From Mixta gaviniae (GTDB taxonomy: Bacteria > Pseudomonadota > Gammaproteobacteria > Enterobacterales > Enterobacteriaceae): a stretch of DNA of 64,000 nucleotides. Positions 37,785 through 48,511 of the stretch are shown one piece after another. The notes under the pieces are model-generated. The model made no database searches, was not told the origin of the DNA, and was given only the letters and a program-made list of their open reading frames with translations. A program made the position numbers and the translations under genes. The first letter of the stretch is position 1. Each line of letters begins with the position of its first letter. The stretch covers positions 1,364,001-1,428,000 of the forward strand of contig NZ_CP026377.1 in the NCBI RefSeq assembly GCF_002953195.1, written 5' to 3'.

Positions 37785-38510
37785 TTAATGCAGGATCTTG
37801 GCGAGGAAATCTTTGGCGCGGTCGGACTGCGGATTGGCGAAAAACGCCTCTTTCTGCGTATCTTCGATAATCTTGCCTTCATCCATAAAGATCACCCGGT
37901 TAGCCACCTTGCGCGCAAAGCCCATCTCATGGGTTACCACCATCATGGTCATCCCCTCGTGCGCCAGCTCCACCATGACATCCAGCACTTCGTTAATCAT
38001 TTCCGGATCGAGCGCCGAGGTCGGCTCGTCGAACAGCATCGCCACCGGATCCATACAGAGCGCGCGGGCTATCGCTACGCGCTGCTGCTGGCCGCCGGAG
38101 AGCTGGCCGGGAAATTTATTGGCGTGCGCCGAAAGGCCGACGCGATCCAACAGCTTTAGCCCTTTATCGCGTGCCGCCTCTTTGTTGCGCTTCAGCACCT
38201 TGATCTGCGCCAGCGTCAGGTTTTCGAGAATGCTGAGATGGGGGAATAGCTCGAAATGCTGGAAAACCATGCCCACTTTGGAACGCAGCTGCGCCATATT
38301 GGTTTTCTTGTTGCTGAGCTGAATGCCATTGACCTCAATCGCGCCCTGCTGAATCGGCTCCAGGCCGTTAACGGTTTTAATCAGGGTCGATTTGCCCGAG
38401 CCGGAAGGGCCGCACACTACCACCACTTCGCCTTTATGCACCTGCGTTGAGCAATCGGTCAGCACCTGAAAGTGACCATACCACTTTGAAACGTTTTTCA
38501 GGGTAATCAT
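37785..38510 (-). CDS. gltL: GltL, glutamate/aspartate ABC transporter ATPase
   Basis: Cytoplasmic ATPase of the GltIJKL importer for glutamate and aspartate. 241 residues, as in E. coli. Walker [10 protein letters not shown], signature [15 protein letters not shown] and Walker [16 protein letters not shown] are intact, and the switch histidine is in VVTHEMGFA. Last gene of the glt operon; the start is directly adjacent to the gltK stop. Confidence 0.97.
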   Translation of the reverse strand: MITLKNVSKWYGHFQVLTDCSTQVHKGEVVVVCGPSGSGKSTLIKTVNGLEPIQQGAIEVNGIQLSNKKTNMAQLRSKVGMVFQHFELFPHLSILENLTLAQIKVLKRNKEAARDKGLKLLDRVGLSAHANKFPGQLSGGQQQRVAIARALCMDPVAMLFDEPTSALDPEMINEVLDVMVELAHEGMTMMVVTHEMGFARKVANRVIFMDEGKIIEDTQKEAFFANPQSDRAKDFLAKILH

Positions 38511-39188
38511 TTATACCGTCCTTTTTCTTTTTAGGTAGCTGACCAGCGTTGAAGCACTAATACTGATAACGAAATAGACCAGACCGGCGAACAGGATCAT
38601 CTCGACCTGGGTGCCGTCACGTTCGCCGATAGAGGAGGCGGTACGGAAGAAGTCGGCGAGGCTAAGCACATAAACCAGCGATGTATCCTGAAACAGGACG
38701 ATGCCCTGTGTCAGCAGCAGCGGCACCATAGCGCGAAACGCCTGCGGCAGAATAATCAGCCGCATGGTCTGAAACGGGGTCATGCCCAGCGCCAGCCCGG
38801 CATTGCCCTGGCCGCGCGACACGCTCAGAATGCCGGCGCGAATGATTTCCGCATAGTAGGCCGCTTCAAACAGCGAAAAGGCGACCATTGCCGAGATCAG
38901 GCGAATATCGGTTTTCGGTGACAGCCCCAGCACCTGCTGCAGAAAGCTCGGCACCACCAGATAGAACCATAACAGTACCATCACCAGCGGTACGGAGCGG
39001 AACAGGTTGACGTAAAGCCGGGCAAACCAGCTGATCGGCTTAAAGGTGGAGAGGCGCATCACCGCCAGCAGAGTGCCCCAGATGATGCCGAATACCACCG
39101 CCGTCACGGTGATTTTAAGGGTGATCACCAGACCATTGAGCAAATAGGGCAGGCTGGGGACGATGGAACTCCAGTCAAATTCGTACAT
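38511..39188 (-). CDS. gltK: GltK, glutamate/aspartate ABC transporter permease
   Basis: Inner-membrane permease, one of the two of the GltIJKL system. 225 residues with about five membrane segments. The EAA loop that contacts the ATPase is visible as [31 protein letters not shown]. It overlaps gltJ by one base and abuts gltL. Confidence 0.97.
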   Translation of the reverse strand: MYEFDWSSIVPSLPYLLNGLVITLKITVTAVVFGIIWGTLLAVMRLSTFKPISWFARLYVNLFRSVPLVMVLLWFYLVVPSFLQQVLGLSPKTDIRLISAMVAFSLFEAAYYAEIIRAGILSVSRGQGNAGLALGMTPFQTMRLIILPQAFRAMVPLLLTQGIVLFQDTSLVYVLSLADFFRTASSIGERDGTQVEMILFAGLVYFVISISASTLVSYLKRKRTV

Positions 39189-39928
39189 TATTTGCTCCCT
39201 GTATTGCCGGGCAGGCGCACTTTACGCTCGACCAGGCTCATCACCAGCATAATCACCAGGTTAATCGCGATATAGGCGAGGGTAATGGCGGTAAAAGATT
39301 CATAGGCGTGCGCCGAATAGTCCAGCAGCTTGCCCGCCTGCGCTGCCATATCGACCAGGCCGATGGTCGAGGCGATGGCAGAGTTTTTCACCAGGTTGAG
39401 CATCTCGGAGGTCATCGGCGGCACGATAACGCGGTAAGCGTTGGGCAGCAGGACGTACCGGTAGGTCTGCGGCAGCGTCAGCCCCATCGCCAGGCCTGCG
39501 TTGCGCTGCCCGCGCGGCAGGGATTGGATCGCGGCGCGCACCTGTTCGCAAACGCGCGCGGCGGTAAACAGCCCGAGACAGATCGTCGAGGAGAGAAAGA
39601 ATTGCAGGTTAGGATCCAGCTCCGATTTAAACCACATCCCTAACTCTTCGCCCACCAGCTCAGGCGCCACCAGATACCAGAAGAAGAACTGCACAATCAG
39701 CGGAATATTGCGGAACAGTTCCACATAGCAGGTGCCGATTGCGGAAAGCAGGCGGCTGGGCGCGGTGCGCAGAATGCCGAAAAACGAGCCGACGAAAAAG
39801 GCGATGATCCAGGCACAGGCTGAGACGGCAAGGGTGGTTTGCAAACCTGACCACAGCCAGCCGAGATAGGTGGTGTTGCCGAACGGGGCCTGTTCGAAGA
39901 AGATGCCCCAGTTCCAGTTAATACCCAT
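39188..39928 (-). CDS. gltJ: GltJ, glutamate/aspartate ABC transporter permease
   Basis: Second permease of the GltIJKL importer. 246 residues. The N-terminal [26 protein letters not shown] is typical, and the EAA loop is [31 protein letters not shown]. The start has a CCGGAG Shine-Dalgarno that follows directly after the T-run of the upstream terminator in the gltI-gltJ gap. This implies that gltJKL expression depends on read-through of that terminator. Confidence 0.97.
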   Translation of the reverse strand: MGINWNWGIFFEQAPFGNTTYLGWLWSGLQTTLAVSACAWIIAFFVGSFFGILRTAPSRLLSAIGTCYVELFRNIPLIVQFFFWYLVAPELVGEELGMWFKSELDPNLQFFLSSTICLGLFTAARVCEQVRAAIQSLPRGQRNAGLAMGLTLPQTYRYVLLPNAYRVIVPPMTSEMLNLVKNSAIASTIGLVDMAAQAGKLLDYSAHAYESFTAITLAYIAINLVIMLVMSLVERKVRLPGNTGSK

Positions 39929-39941
39929 AACAAACTCCGGT

Positions 39942-39964
39942 AAAAAAGGGTAGCTAAGCTACCC
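39942..39964 (-). terminator. Terminator between gltI and gltJ
   Basis: Minus strand GGGTAGCTTAGCTACCC followed by TTTTTT. It attenuates gltI transcription before gltJ and forms the 3' end of the SroC-like RNA. Confidence 0.93.
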
Positions 39965-40095
39965 TGAAGATTGATGAGAGGCTTCTGTGGAACGCCTGTC
40001 GGGGAACGACCGACGGGCGCTGTCTGTCCGAGCCTGTTTTCAGCAATCGAGCGGGCGACGTATCGCCCTGTTGTCGTTGTTGTTAATTTAAGGCT
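39942..40095 (-). ncRNA. sroC: SroC-like sRNA in the gltI-gltJ gap
   Basis: In E. coli and Salmonella the gltI-gltJ gap releases SroC, an sRNA cut from the gltI 3' region that sponges GcvB. Here the same gap of 154 bp ends with the typical intrinsic terminator (GGGTAGCT and AGCTACCC, then TTTTTT). The first part is rich in ACAAC repeats (AACAACAACGACAACAGG). The 5' end is not visible from sequence and is set near the end of gltI by analogy. Not confirmed by covariance search. Confidence 0.6.
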
Positions 40096-40979
40096 TTATC
40101 ATTCGGCGTCTTGAACAGCGTTTTCATATCGTCGGAAAGCGCAAAGTTCAGATTAAGATTTTTCGGCGGGATCGGCTGTTTAAACCAGGTATCAAACCAT
40201 TTTTCCGCCTCGCCGGAGGTCTGCGCTTTGGCGATGGTGTCATCAACCAGCGTCTTAAACGCCGCATCATCTTTACGCAGCATACAGCCGTAGGCCTCTT
40301 TCGACTGCGGCGTGCCGACGATCTCCCAGTTAGCCGGCTTCTTCGCCTTGGCGCGTTCGCCGGCCAGCAGGGCGTCATCCATCATAAAGGCCACGGCGCG
40401 GCCGGTTTCCAGGGTGCGGAATGAGTCGCCATGATCTTTCGCGCTGATGATGCGCATATCCATTTTCTTCTCGTCATTGAGCTTATGCAGCAGCACCTCT
40501 GAGGTGGTGCCGGAGGTAACAACAACGGTTTTGCCTTGCAGATCGGCGAAATCTTTAATCGGGCTGCCTTTCTTCACCAGCAGACGCGTGCCAATCACGA
40601 AGATGGTATCGGAGAAGGCGGCCTGTTTCTGGCGCTCAAGGTTGTTGGTGGTTGAGCCGCATTCAAAATCATAGGTACCGTTCTGCAGCAGCGGGATACG
40701 GTTCTGCGAAGTGACCGGCAGCATTTTCACCTGCAGATCGGGTTTGTTCAGCTTCGCCTTGATGGCAGCAACGATAGCGTTGGAATAAGCCTGCGAATAG
40801 CCGACCACTTTTTGCTGGTTGTCATAGTAAGAAAAGGGAACGGAAGACTCGCGATGGCCGACCACGATAACGCCGTTATCATTGATTTTTTTCAGCGTGC
40901 CGGTGAGTTCTTCTGCCTGGGCTGCGCCTGCTGCTGCACTGAGCAACAGAAGAGACAGCGCCGCTTTACGCATCTGCAT
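40083..40979 (-). CDS. gltI: GltI, glutamate/aspartate periplasmic binding protein
   Basis: Solute-binding protein of the GltIJKL importer. 298 residues with a signal peptide cut near AQA-EE (residue 22). The binding-protein core is nearly that of E. coli (VGHRESSVPFSYYDNQQKVVGYSQ, GSTTNNLERQKQAAFSDTIFV). AAAGGAG 8 bp upstream supports ATG 40979 over the ATG two codons later. First gene of the glt operon, followed by the SroC-type terminator. Confidence 0.97.
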   Translation of the reverse strand: MQMRKAALSLLLLSAAAGAAQAEELTGTLKKINDNGVIVVGHRESSVPFSYYDNQQKVVGYSQAYSNAIVAAIKAKLNKPDLQVKMLPVTSQNRIPLLQNGTYDFECGSTTNNLERQKQAAFSDTIFVIGTRLLVKKGSPIKDFADLQGKTVVVTSGTTSEVLLHKLNDEKKMDMRIISAKDHGDSFRTLETGRAVAFMMDDALLAGERAKAKKPANWEIVGTPQSKEAYGCMLRKDDAAFKTLVDDTIAKAQTSGEAEKWFDTWFKQPIPPKNLNLNFALSDDMKTLFKTPNDKALN

Positions 40980-41382
40980 GTTCCAACTCCTTTGTGGTGT
41001 GGTCGCCTGATACAGGCGCCGGGATAATGTTGTGTATGGCCTGCCGCTTTTCTTCTCTTGTCATTCCAGAACGGGTCTGAATAGCTCTTAACATAGCGGA
41101 ATGTTAACGCAATGAAACAAAAAAGTTTGTTTTTTGCGAAGCCAGCCGCACCAAATTAATGCATTTCTTTTACGCTGCCCTAAAGCGGAGCGGAGGACGA
41201 TCGAAAAGCGTGCATTGACGCAGGCGGCGCGGGTTCACTGCCGGTGAAACGCGGGTTCGCTCAGCTGATAATGCAAAGGCTGTGCCATTCACGTTAAAAC
41301 GTAAAGATGTCGGTTTGATGAAACGGGTGGGCAAAGGGAGAAGAGCAGGTGAAGCGCAGCGGCTTCACCTGCGGTCAGCGCA
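40980..41382. other. Non-coding interval upstream of gltI
   Basis: 403 bp between gltI and the end of lnt. It should contain the gltI promoter (an AT-rich stretch lies near 41090-41160), but no confident -35/-10 pair was found. Near lnt, an 11-bp inverted repeat GCAGGTGAAGC / GCTTCACCTGC at 41346-41373 may end lnt transcription, although its T-run is poor. No gene was seen. Confidence 0.5.
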
Positions 41383-42915
41383 TTAGCGACGTAGACGGCG
41401 CGCCGTTACGATGGACGCCAGCGTAAACAGTACGGTCAGCAGCCAGACGGTGAGGTTGCCGGTGCGGGCGTACGGCGTCAGGCCGGTGGTTGGCGTAACG
41501 CGCGCTTCCAGCACCTGCCGGGTAAACTGCGGGATTATCTGCTGGACGGCGCCGTCGGCGTCAACCACGGCGGTTACGCCGTTATTGGTGCTGCGCAGCA
41601 GCGGGCGCCCCAGCTCCAGCGCGCGCATGCGCGCCATCTGGAAATGCTGCCAGGGACCGATAGAGTGGCCGAACCAGGCGTCGTTGGAGACGGTCAGCAG
41701 GAAATCGGTATCGGGACGGAGGTTATCGCGCACCTGCTGGCCCAGCACGATCTCATAGCAGATTGCCGTCGTCAGGTTATAGCCCGCCGCCTTCAGCTGC
41801 GGCTGAATATAGTCGCCGCGGCTGAAAGAGGACATCGGCAGATCGAAGAAGGGCGCCAGCGGCCGCAGCAGCGCCTCCAGCGGCACGAACTCGCCGAACG
41901 GCACCAGATGGTTCTTCTGGTAGCGGTTGCCGCCGTAATAGTCGTAAGGCTGCCTGCCGCCCAGCACGATAACCGAGTTGTAGTCGTGGTAGCGGTTGCG
42001 CTCCAGTCGTGAATCAACAATACCGGTGATTAGCGTGCTGTCGCCGCTGCGCAGCGCGTTATCCAGCCCGTGCAGGAAAGGCTGCTGGTTGACTTCCAGA
42101 TCTGATACTGCCGATTCAGGCCAGATAATCAACGGCGCTTTGCCGATAAAGGGACGGCTGCTGTCACTGTAGATACGCAGCGTATTGCGCAGCTGTTCCG
42201 GATCCCACTTCAGCGACTGGGGAATATTGCCCTGCACCAGCGCGACATCCACCGCGCGCGACGGCTGCGGCTGATACCAGCTGATATAGCGCAGCGGCCA
42301 CGGCAGCAGCAGCAGCGCCAGCGCCGCCAGCGCCGGCCACAGGCGGCGCTGCATCAGTGCAAAGGTTGCCAGACCGGCGATAATCATCAGCATGAAGGTG
42401 ACCGATTCGACGCCGGCCAGCGGCGCCAGCCCTTTTAGCGGGCCATCGATCTGGCTGTAGCCGAACTGCAGCCAGGGAAAGCCGGTGAGGATCCAGCCGC
42501 GCAGAAATTCGCTGACCTGCCAGGCCACCGGCGCCAGCAGAGTCAGTCTCAACAGGGTGGCGCGCGGCGCAAGGCGGTTGACTACCGCAGCAAACAGCAG
42601 CGGATAGAGCGCCAGATAAGCGGCCAGCAGGATCACCAGCAGCACATTAACCGGGCCGGGCATGCCGCCGAAGGTGGCGATGCTGACGTAAACCCAGTTA
42701 ATACCGCTGCCGAACAGGCCGAAACCCCAGGCGAAGCCAATCGCGGCGGCCTGCGGCGTAGTGCGCTGCAGCGTGAGCGCCTGCAGCCCCATCAGCGAGA
42801 CGAGGGCGGCAGGCCAGAAATCGTAGGGGGAGAAAGCGAGCGTGCCGGCGGCGCCGGCAAGCAAAGCCAGCAGCAGGCGAACCTGCTGGCGGGCATAAAC
42901 AGAGGCGATAGCCAT
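41383..42915 (-). CDS. lnt: Lnt, apolipoprotein N-acyltransferase
   Basis: Adds the third acyl chain to the N-terminal cysteine of lipoproteins in the inner membrane. 510 residues from ATG 42915 ([11 protein letters not shown]), matching the E. coli N-terminus. The frame is also open to ATG 42930. Several membrane segments precede a nitrilase-type domain with Glu in IIWPESAV, Lys in [12 protein letters not shown] and Cys in AICYEIVLG. The 5' end lies in a 37-bp tandem duplication that also repeats the corC terminus, producing a nine-codon upstream ORF. Confidence 0.96.
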   Translation of the reverse strand: MAIASVYARQQVRLLLALLAGAAGTLAFSPYDFWPAALVSLMGLQALTLQRTTPQAAAIGFAWGFGLFGSGINWVYVSIATFGGMPGPVNVLLVILLAAYLALYPLLFAAVVNRLAPRATLLRLTLLAPVAWQVSEFLRGWILTGFPWLQFGYSQIDGPLKGLAPLAGVESVTFMLMIIAGLATFALMQRRLWPALAALALLLLPWPLRYISWYQPQPSRAVDVALVQGNIPQSLKWDPEQLRNTLRIYSDSSRPFIGKAPLIIWPESAVSDLEVNQQPFLHGLDNALRSGDSTLITGIVDSRLERNRYHDYNSVIVLGGRQPYDYYGGNRYQKNHLVPFGEFVPLEALLRPLAPFFDLPMSSFSRGDYIQPQLKAAGYNLTTAICYEIVLGQQVRDNLRPDTDFLLTVSNDAWFGHSIGPWQHFQMARMRALELGRPLLRSTNNGVTAVVDADGAVQQIIPQFTRQVLEARVTPTTGLTPYARTGNLTVWLLTVLFTLASIVTARRLRR

Positions 42916-42971
42916 AAATGTGTTATTCATCCAGAATGGAGGCGATAGCCATTAATGCATTATTCATCCAG
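42902..42971 (-). repeat. 37-bp tandem duplication at the corC-lnt junction
   Basis: GAGGCGATAGCCAT, AATG and TTATTCATCCAG are repeated at 42902-42934 and 42939-42971 (about 30 of 33 positions identical). Read on the minus strand each copy contains the end of corC (LDE and stop) followed by the start of lnt (MAIAS). Confidence 0.93.
42923..42952 (-). CDS. Nine-codon upstream ORF before lnt
   Basis: Reads MAIASILDE and a stop. Its first six codons come from a copy of the lnt start and the rest from a copy of the corC end. The stop lies 7 bp before ATG 42915, so translation of this ORF could feed or compete with lnt. No expression evidence. Confidence 0.35.
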   Translation of the reverse strand: MAIASILDE

Positions 42972-43838
42972 CGTAGGCAGCGGCGCATTTTCCGGTATTT
43001 TTACATGAACCTGAATAATACGACGGCTGTCAGACATCGCGACTTTAAACTGATAGCCTTCAATCTCAATACTTTCACCGCGCGCCGGCAGATGGCCGAA
43101 GCCCTGCATCACCAGGCCGCCGATGGTGTCCACCTCTTCGTCGCTGAACTGCGTCTCGAAGACCTCGTTAAAATCTTCGATCGGCGTCAGGGCGCGTACC
43201 GTATAGGTATGGCGGCTCAGCTGACGGATATCGCGATCTTCTTCATCGTCATACTCATCTTCGATTTCGCCGACGATCAGCTCAAGGATATCCTCGATGG
43301 TCACCAGGCCGGAGACGCCGCCGAATTCATCAATCACCATCGCCATATGGTAGCGCTGCGAGCGGAACTCTTTCAGCATGCGGTCGACGCGCTTGCTTTC
43401 CGGCACCACGACCGCCGGGCGCAGCACTTTTTCCATGCTGAAGGGTTCGGAGCCGCTGCTCATAAAGGGCAGCAGATCTTTTGCCATCAGAATGCCTTCC
43501 ACGTGATCTTTATCTTCGCTGATCACCGGGAAACGGGAGTGGGCGGATTCGACGATCACCTGCAGGCACTCCTCCAGGCTTTGATTACGCTTCAGGGTAA
43601 TCATCTGGGAGCGCGGGATCATGATATCGCGTACGCGCTGTTCAGCGATATCCATGACGCCTTCCAGCATGTCACGGGTATCCTGATCGATCAGCTCGTT
43701 CTGCTCGGAATCACGGATAAGTTCCAGCAGTTCCTCACGGTTCTTGGGTTCGCCGTGAAAAAGCTGGTTGAGAATGAGGGAGAAAAATCCCTTTTTACTA
43801 CTGGGAGTGTCGCTGTTTTGTGAATGGTCGTCGCTCAT
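42960..43838 (-). CDS. corC: CorC (YbeX), CBS-domain membrane-associated protein
   Basis: CNNM/CorC-family protein linked to magnesium and cobalt resistance, and to ribosome-related phenotypes with ybeY. 292 residues. Two CBS motifs (about residues 70-190, including [19 protein letters not shown] and [19 protein letters not shown]) are followed by a C-terminal CorC_HlyC domain ([20 protein letters not shown]). There is no N-terminal DUF21 membrane domain, as in E. coli CorC. It stands between ybeY and lnt. Confidence 0.96.
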   Translation of the reverse strand: MSDDHSQNSDTPSSKKGFFSLILNQLFHGEPKNREELLELIRDSEQNELIDQDTRDMLEGVMDIAEQRVRDIMIPRSQMITLKRNQSLEECLQVIVESAHSRFPVISEDKDHVEGILMAKDLLPFMSSGSEPFSMEKVLRPAVVVPESKRVDRMLKEFRSQRYHMAMVIDEFGGVSGLVTIEDILELIVGEIEDEYDDEEDRDIRQLSRHTYTVRALTPIEDFNEVFETQFSDEEVDTIGGLVMQGFGHLPARGESIEIEGYQFKVAMSDSRRIIQVHVKIPENAPLPTLDE

Positions 43839-43916
43839 GGCGTTCTGGTATGGGGCTCTCTTTATAAGGATCGGCCTGCCAGCGCGTCGCCGGCAGGGTC
43901 TGACAACAGGCGTCGG

Positions 43917-44390
43917 TTACGGCGCCTCTTTCTCCGAAATGTACGGATCGGGATAACCAAGAGCAAGCATTATCTCAGTCTCCAGCGATTCCATCTCTTC
44001 GGCTTCATCATCTTCAATATGGTCATAACCCAGCAAATGCAGGCTGCCATGGATAACCATATGCGCCCAGTGCGCCTGCGGCGCCTTCTCCTGCTCCTGC
44101 GCTTCCTGCTCGACCACCTGGCGGCAAATCACCAGATCGCCCAGCAGCGGCAGCTCTATGCCGGGCGGAGCTTCAAACGGGAAGGAAAGCACATTGGTCG
44201 GCTTATCTTTCCCGCGATAGGTGAGGTTAAGCTCATTGCTTTCCGCTTCGTCGACGATGCGGATAGTGACTTCGCTTTCTGGCTGAAACTGCGGCAGCAC
44301 CGCCTCCAGCCAGCGACGAAAATCCGCTTCGCCGGGAAGCCCTTCAGCCTGCTCGCAGGCAAGCTGTAAATCGAGAATAACCTGACTCAT
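43917..44390 (-). CDS. ybeY: YbeY, endoribonuclease for rRNA maturation and quality control
   Basis: Zinc-dependent single-strand RNase that matures the 16S rRNA 3' end and takes part in 70S quality control. 157 residues (E. coli 155). The metal site [11 protein letters not shown] is intact, and the conserved RNA-contact arginine lies in [18 protein letters not shown]. It overlaps ybeZ by 4 bp (ATGA). Confidence 0.97.
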   Translation of the reverse strand: MSQVILDLQLACEQAEGLPGEADFRRWLEAVLPQFQPESEVTIRIVDEAESNELNLTYRGKDKPTNVLSFPFEAPPGIELPLLGDLVICRQVVEQEAQEQEKAPQAHWAHMVIHGSLHLLGYDHIEDDEAEEMESLETEIMLALGYPDPYISEKEAP

Positions 44391-45445
44391 TTCTGTTCCT
44401 GTGCCGCCTGCATCGCCAGCGCTTCGCGCTTGCGCTCTTCCGCCTGCTTATCGCGGCGTTTTTGGTCCGCTTCTTCCCACGCCTCATAGGCGGTAACGAT
44501 ACGGGCGACCACCGGGTGGCGCACCACGTCTTCGCTATGGAAGAAGTTAAAGCTGATCTCTTCGACGTCCGACAACACTTCGATAGCGTGGCGCAGGCCC
44601 GATTTGGCGTTGCGCGGCAGGTCGATCTGCGTGATATCGCCGGTGATCACCGCTTTAGAGTTAAAACCGATGCGCGTCAGGAACATTTTCATCTGTTCGA
44701 TGGTGGTGTTCTGACTCTCATCGAGAATGATAAACGCGTCATTCAGGGTGCGGCCGCGCATATAAGCCAACGGCGCCACTTCGATGACGTTGCGCTCCAT
44801 CAGTTTCTCAACGCGCTCAAAGCCCAGCATCTCAAACAGCGCGTCATACAGCGGACGCAGGTAAGGATCGACCTTCTGGCTTAAATCGCCCGGCAGGAAG
44901 CCCAGCTTTTCGCCTGCTTCGACCGCCGGACGCGTCAGCAGGATACGGCGTATCTCCTGACGCTCCAGCGCATCTACCGCCGCGGCGACCGCCAGATAGG
45001 TTTTACCGGTACCGGCCGGGCCGACGCCGAAGGTGATGTCATGATCGAGAATATGGGCAATATACTGCGCCTGATTTGGCGTGCGCGGTTTGATGACGCC
45101 GCGTTTCGTCTTGATGTTTACCGCTTTGCCATATTCCGGCACGCTTTCCGCCGTCTGCTCCAGCACGCGGCTCTCTTTGATCGCCAGATGAATCTGTTCC
45201 GGCTCGATATCAGGGATAACGCCGCGTACCGGCGCAGTATCCACGTAGAGGTTGCGCAGGATATCCACCGCGGCGTTGACGCAGATGGCGCGGCCGACCA
45301 GCTTAAAGCTGTTGTCGCGGCGGCTGATTTCGATGCCTAGCCGGCGCTCCAGCTGCTTAACGTTATCGTCAAACGGGCCGCACAGGCTTAGCAGGCGGTG
45401 GTTATCCGCCGGTTCTAACACTATTTCGCGAGTTTCGATATTCAA
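44387..45445 (-). CDS. ybeZ: YbeZ (PhoL), PhoH-family ATPase
   Basis: PhoH-like P-loop ATPase, probably an RNA helicase partner of YbeY. 352 residues. Walker A is [11 protein letters not shown], Walker B is [11 protein letters not shown], and an N-terminal KH-like segment precedes them. The C-terminus is a charged tail ([20 protein letters not shown]). First of the ybeZ-ybeY-corC-lnt run; 207 bp from miaB. Confidence 0.96.
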   Translation of the reverse strand: MNIETREIVLEPADNHRLLSLCGPFDDNVKQLERRLGIEISRRDNSFKLVGRAICVNAAVDILRNLYVDTAPVRGVIPDIEPEQIHLAIKESRVLEQTAESVPEYGKAVNIKTKRGVIKPRTPNQAQYIAHILDHDITFGVGPAGTGKTYLAVAAAVDALERQEIRRILLTRPAVEAGEKLGFLPGDLSQKVDPYLRPLYDALFEMLGFERVEKLMERNVIEVAPLAYMRGRTLNDAFIILDESQNTTIEQMKMFLTRIGFNSKAVITGDITQIDLPRNAKSGLRHAIEVLSDVEEISFNFFHSEDVVRHPVVARIVTAYEAWEEADQKRRDKQAEERKREALAMQAAQEQK

Positions 45446-45611
45446 ACTAATCCTTTGGGTCGCTCAGGGCCAGGTTGAGAAATAACAGGGTACTTACGCC
45501 TGACAGACAGGCAAGCCATAGCTGAAGTATTTATGTCATGACAGAAAGGCGCAAGCCATAAAGCGGATATTTGGGCGCGGCTTTCAGAAAGCAAGGGTAA
45601 TGAAGTGAAAT

Positions 45612-45642
45612 TGTGCGGCGGGCAGAGGCGCCCGCCGCAGGC
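45612..45642. terminator. Possible stem-loop after miaB
   Basis: GCGGCGGGC, loop, GCCCGCCGC: a very stable 9-bp stem 11 bp beyond the miaB stop, without a good T-run on the minus strand. Confidence 0.5.
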
Positions 45643-45652
45643 AATAACGGCA

Positions 45653-47077
45653 TCAGGGCTGCCAGAGGCCAACGCCGATTTCGTTCTCTTTGCGCGTGCG
45701 CGCAATCACCGATTCCGGGCTTTCCACCACGCGCAGACCCATCTGATCTTCGGTGCGCACCACCACGCCGCGCAGCGAGTTGGTGTAGACGTCGACAATC
45801 TCGACATCGACAAACTTACCGATCATCTCCGGGGTGCCTTCGAAATTCACCACGCGGTTATTTTCGGTACGGCCTGACAGCTCCATCACGCTCTTACGCG
45901 ACGGGCCTTCCACCAGAATGCGCTGCACGGTGCCGAGCATACGGCGACTCCATGCCATCGCCTGCTGATTGATGCGATCCTGCAGAATATAGAGACGCTG
46001 CTTTTTCTCTTCTTCGCTGACGTCGTCCGGCAGATCGGCCGCCGGCGTGCCGGGACGCGCGGAGTAGATAAAGCTAAAGCTCATATCGAAGTTCACGTCG
46101 GCGATAAGCTTCATGGTCTTTTCAAAGTCGTCCTGGGTTTCGCCCGGGAAGCCGATGATAAAGTCAGAGCTTATCTGAATATTCGGACGCGCCTCTTTCA
46201 GCTTACGAATGATCGCTTTGTATTCCAGCGCGGTATGGGCGCGCTTCATCAGCGTCAGAATGCGGTCGGCGCCGCTCTGTACCGGCAGATGCAGGAAGCT
46301 GACCAGCTCCGGCGTATCGCGATAGACGTCGATAATGTCATCGGTGAATTCGATCGGATGGCTGGTGGTGAAGCGAATGCGGTCGATGCCGTCGATAGCG
46401 GCGACCAGGCGCAGCAGCTCCGCAAAGGTGCAGATGTTGCCGTCATAGGTTTCGCCGCGATAGGCGTTCACGTTCTGGCCCAACAGGTTGACTTCACGTA
46501 CGCCCTGCGCCGCCAGCTGAGCGATCTCCAGCAGGATGTCGTCGCAGGGACGGCTAACCTCTTCGCCACGCGTATAGGGCACCACGCAGAAGGTGCAGTA
46601 TTTGTTGCAGCCTTCCATGATGGAGACAAACGCCGTCGGGCCTTCCGCACGCGGCTCCGGCAGGCGGTCAAATTTTTCAATTTCCGGGAAGCTGATATCC
46701 ACCACCGGGCTTTTGGTGCCACGTACGGTATTGATCATCTCCGGCAGGCGATGGAGGGTTTGCGGGCCGAACACGATATCGACATAGCTGGCGCGCTGAC
46801 GAATATGGTCACCTTCCTGCGAGGCGACGCAGCCACCTACGCCGATAATTAATTCCGGGTTGCGCTCTTTCAGCGTCTTCCAGCGGCCCAGCTGATGAAA
46901 GACCTTCTCCTGCGCTTTTTCGCGGATGGAACAGGTATTAAGCAGCAGAATATCAGCCTCTTCCGCCACGTCCGTGAGGGTGTAGCCGTGCGTACTATCC
47001 AGCAGGTCGGCCATTTTCGATGAATCGTATTCGTTCATCTGACAGCCCCAGGTTTTGATATGCAGTTTTTTACTCAT
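45653..47077 (-). CDS. miaB: MiaB, tRNA-i6A37 methylthiotransferase
   Basis: Radical-SAM enzyme that makes 2-methylthio-N6-isopentenyladenosine at position 37 of tRNAs reading UNN codons. 474 residues, as in E. coli. The N-terminal auxiliary cluster cysteines lie in [20 protein letters not shown] and GGCVASQEG. The SAM cluster is [17 protein letters not shown], and a C-terminal TRAM domain is present. Monocistronic, divergent from ubiF. Confidence 0.98.
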   Translation of the reverse strand: MSKKLHIKTWGCQMNEYDSSKMADLLDSTHGYTLTDVAEEADILLLNTCSIREKAQEKVFHQLGRWKTLKERNPELIIGVGGCVASQEGDHIRQRASYVDIVFGPQTLHRLPEMINTVRGTKSPVVDISFPEIEKFDRLPEPRAEGPTAFVSIMEGCNKYCTFCVVPYTRGEEVSRPCDDILLEIAQLAAQGVREVNLLGQNVNAYRGETYDGNICTFAELLRLVAAIDGIDRIRFTTSHPIEFTDDIIDVYRDTPELVSFLHLPVQSGADRILTLMKRAHTALEYKAIIRKLKEARPNIQISSDFIIGFPGETQDDFEKTMKLIADVNFDMSFSFIYSARPGTPAADLPDDVSEEEKKQRLYILQDRINQQAMAWSRRMLGTVQRILVEGPSRKSVMELSGRTENNRVVNFEGTPEMIGKFVDVEIVDVYTNSLRGVVVRTEDQMGLRVVESPESVIARTRKENEIGVGLWQP

Positions 47078-47251
47078 CTAACGTGCCATTTATCAGTGCG
47101 GGAAGGATTGCAGGGCGCGTATTGTAATGCTTTGCTGCTGTTGTGACCAGTCTCGAGGCTTTTCTGTTTTTCGCCCGATTTCCGGTACACTTTATCTGAC
47201 AGGTTCGCTGACCTGCCGCAGCGAGACGGCAGGGCACAGAAGGATACATTT

Positions 47252-48424
47252 ATGCATCAAACGCATTTCGATATCGTCGTCGTGGGCGGCGGCATGGTGG
47301 GCGCGGCGCTGGCCAGCGGGCTGGCGCAGCAGGGGTTTCAGGTGGCGGTGCTGGAGCGTGATACGCCGCCTGAATTCAATCCGGACGCGCCGCCTGATAT
47401 CCGCATCTCCGCTATCGGCTGCGCTTCGGTGGCGTTGTTGAAGTCGCTGGATGTCTGGGCCGGCGTGGAGCGGATGCGCTGCGCCCCTTACCGTAAGCTG
47501 GAGACCTGGGAGTGGCAGACGGCGCGCGTACAGTTTGACGCCGCCAGTCTGGGATTGCCGGAGCTGGGCTATATGGTGGAAAACAGCGTGCTGCAGCTGG
47601 CGCTGTGGCAGCGACTGCAGCAGCAGCCGGTAACGCTTTACGCCCCGGCGAAACTGCGCGCGCTGGAGCAGCATAGCGGCGGCTGGCGGGTCGAGCTGGA
47701 GGATGGGCGGCAGCTATCGGCGCGGCTGGTGGTCGGCGCCGACGGCGCAAATTCGCAGGTGCGCCAGCTGACCGGCATCGGCATTCAGGGCTGGAACTAC
47801 AGCCAGTCCTGCATGCTGATCAGCGTCGAGCTGGAGCATGCGGCGGGAGAGACCACCTGGCAGCACTTCACGCCCGATGGCCCGCATGCGCTGCTGCCGC
47901 TCTACGGCCGCTGGGCGTCGCTGGTCTGGTATGACACGCCGTCCCGCATTCGTCAGCTGCAGGCGCTGCCGTCGGAACAGCTGCAAAAAGAGGTGGCGCG
48001 CTGCTTCCCGGCGCGTCTGGGCCGGTTTCGCGTTCAGCAGGCGGCCTCGTTCCCACTGGTGCGCCGCCACGCCAACCACTATGTGCTGCCGGGTCTGGCG
48101 CTGGTCGGCGACGCGGCGCATACCATTAATCCGCTGGCGGGGCAGGGCGTCAACCTCGGCTATCGCGATGTCGATGCGCTGATCGATGTGCTGACTGCGG
48201 CGCGCGATCGGGCGGAAGAGTGGTCCTCAGAGCGCGTACTGCAGCGCTATCAGCGTCAGCGGCACCGGGATAATTTGCTGATGCAGAGCGGGATGGATCT
48301 GTTCTATTTCGCCTTCAGCAATCGTCTGCCGCCGCTGCGTCTGCTGCGCAATGTTGGGCTGATGGCGGCCGAGCGCGGCGGCCTGCTGAAACGTCAGGCG
48401 CTGCGTTACGCGCTGGGGCTGTAG
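47252..48424 (+). CDS. ubiF: UbiF, 3-demethoxyubiquinol 3-hydroxylase
   Basis: FAD monooxygenase that hydroxylates 2-octaprenyl-3-methyl-6-methoxybenzoquinol in ubiquinone synthesis. 390 residues (E. coli 391). The dinucleotide fold is VVVGGGMVGAALASGL, the FAD-contact motif is GADGANSQVRQ, and the second FAD motif is LVGDAAHTINPLAGQGVNLGYRD. The C-terminus GLLKRQALRYALGL matches E. coli. AGAAGGAT precedes the ATG. Confidence 0.96.
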   Translation: MHQTHFDIVVVGGGMVGAALASGLAQQGFQVAVLERDTPPEFNPDAPPDIRISAIGCASVALLKSLDVWAGVERMRCAPYRKLETWEWQTARVQFDAASLGLPELGYMVENSVLQLALWQRLQQQPVTLYAPAKLRALEQHSGGWRVELEDGRQLSARLVVGADGANSQVRQLTGIGIQGWNYSQSCMLISVELEHAAGETTWQHFTPDGPHALLPLYGRWASLVWYDTPSRIRQLQALPSEQLQKEVARCFPARLGRFRVQQAASFPLVRRHANHYVLPGLALVGDAAHTINPLAGQGVNLGYRDVDALIDVLTAARDRAEEWSSERVLQRYQRQRHRDNLLMQSGMDLFYFAFSNRLPPLRLLRNVGLMAAERGGLLKRQALRYALGL

Positions 48425-48431
48425 AAGAGCG

Positions 48432-48459
48432 CGGGCGGGGAAACCTGCCCGTTTTTTTT
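48432..48459 (+). terminator. Terminator of ubiF
   Basis: CGGGCGGGG, loop AAA, CCTGCCCG followed by eight T, about 8 bp after the stop. Confidence 0.92.
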
Positions 48460-48475
48460 CATGACGTGCAGACGC

Positions 48476-48503
48476 AAAAAAGCCCGCAGAAGCGGGCTTT
48501 TTT
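48476..48503. terminator. Terminator of the tRNA cluster (bidirectional)
   Basis: AAAAAAGCCCGC, loop AGAA, GCGGGCTTTTTT, directly beyond the last tRNA gene on the minus strand. The A- and T-runs are symmetric. Confidence 0.93.
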
Positions 48504-48511
48504 ACACTGTT

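Noticed and set aside
48432..48503. Two adjacent hairpins read as a possible repeat element
   Set aside because: Each is explained as a terminator, one for ubiF and one for the convergent tRNA operon.
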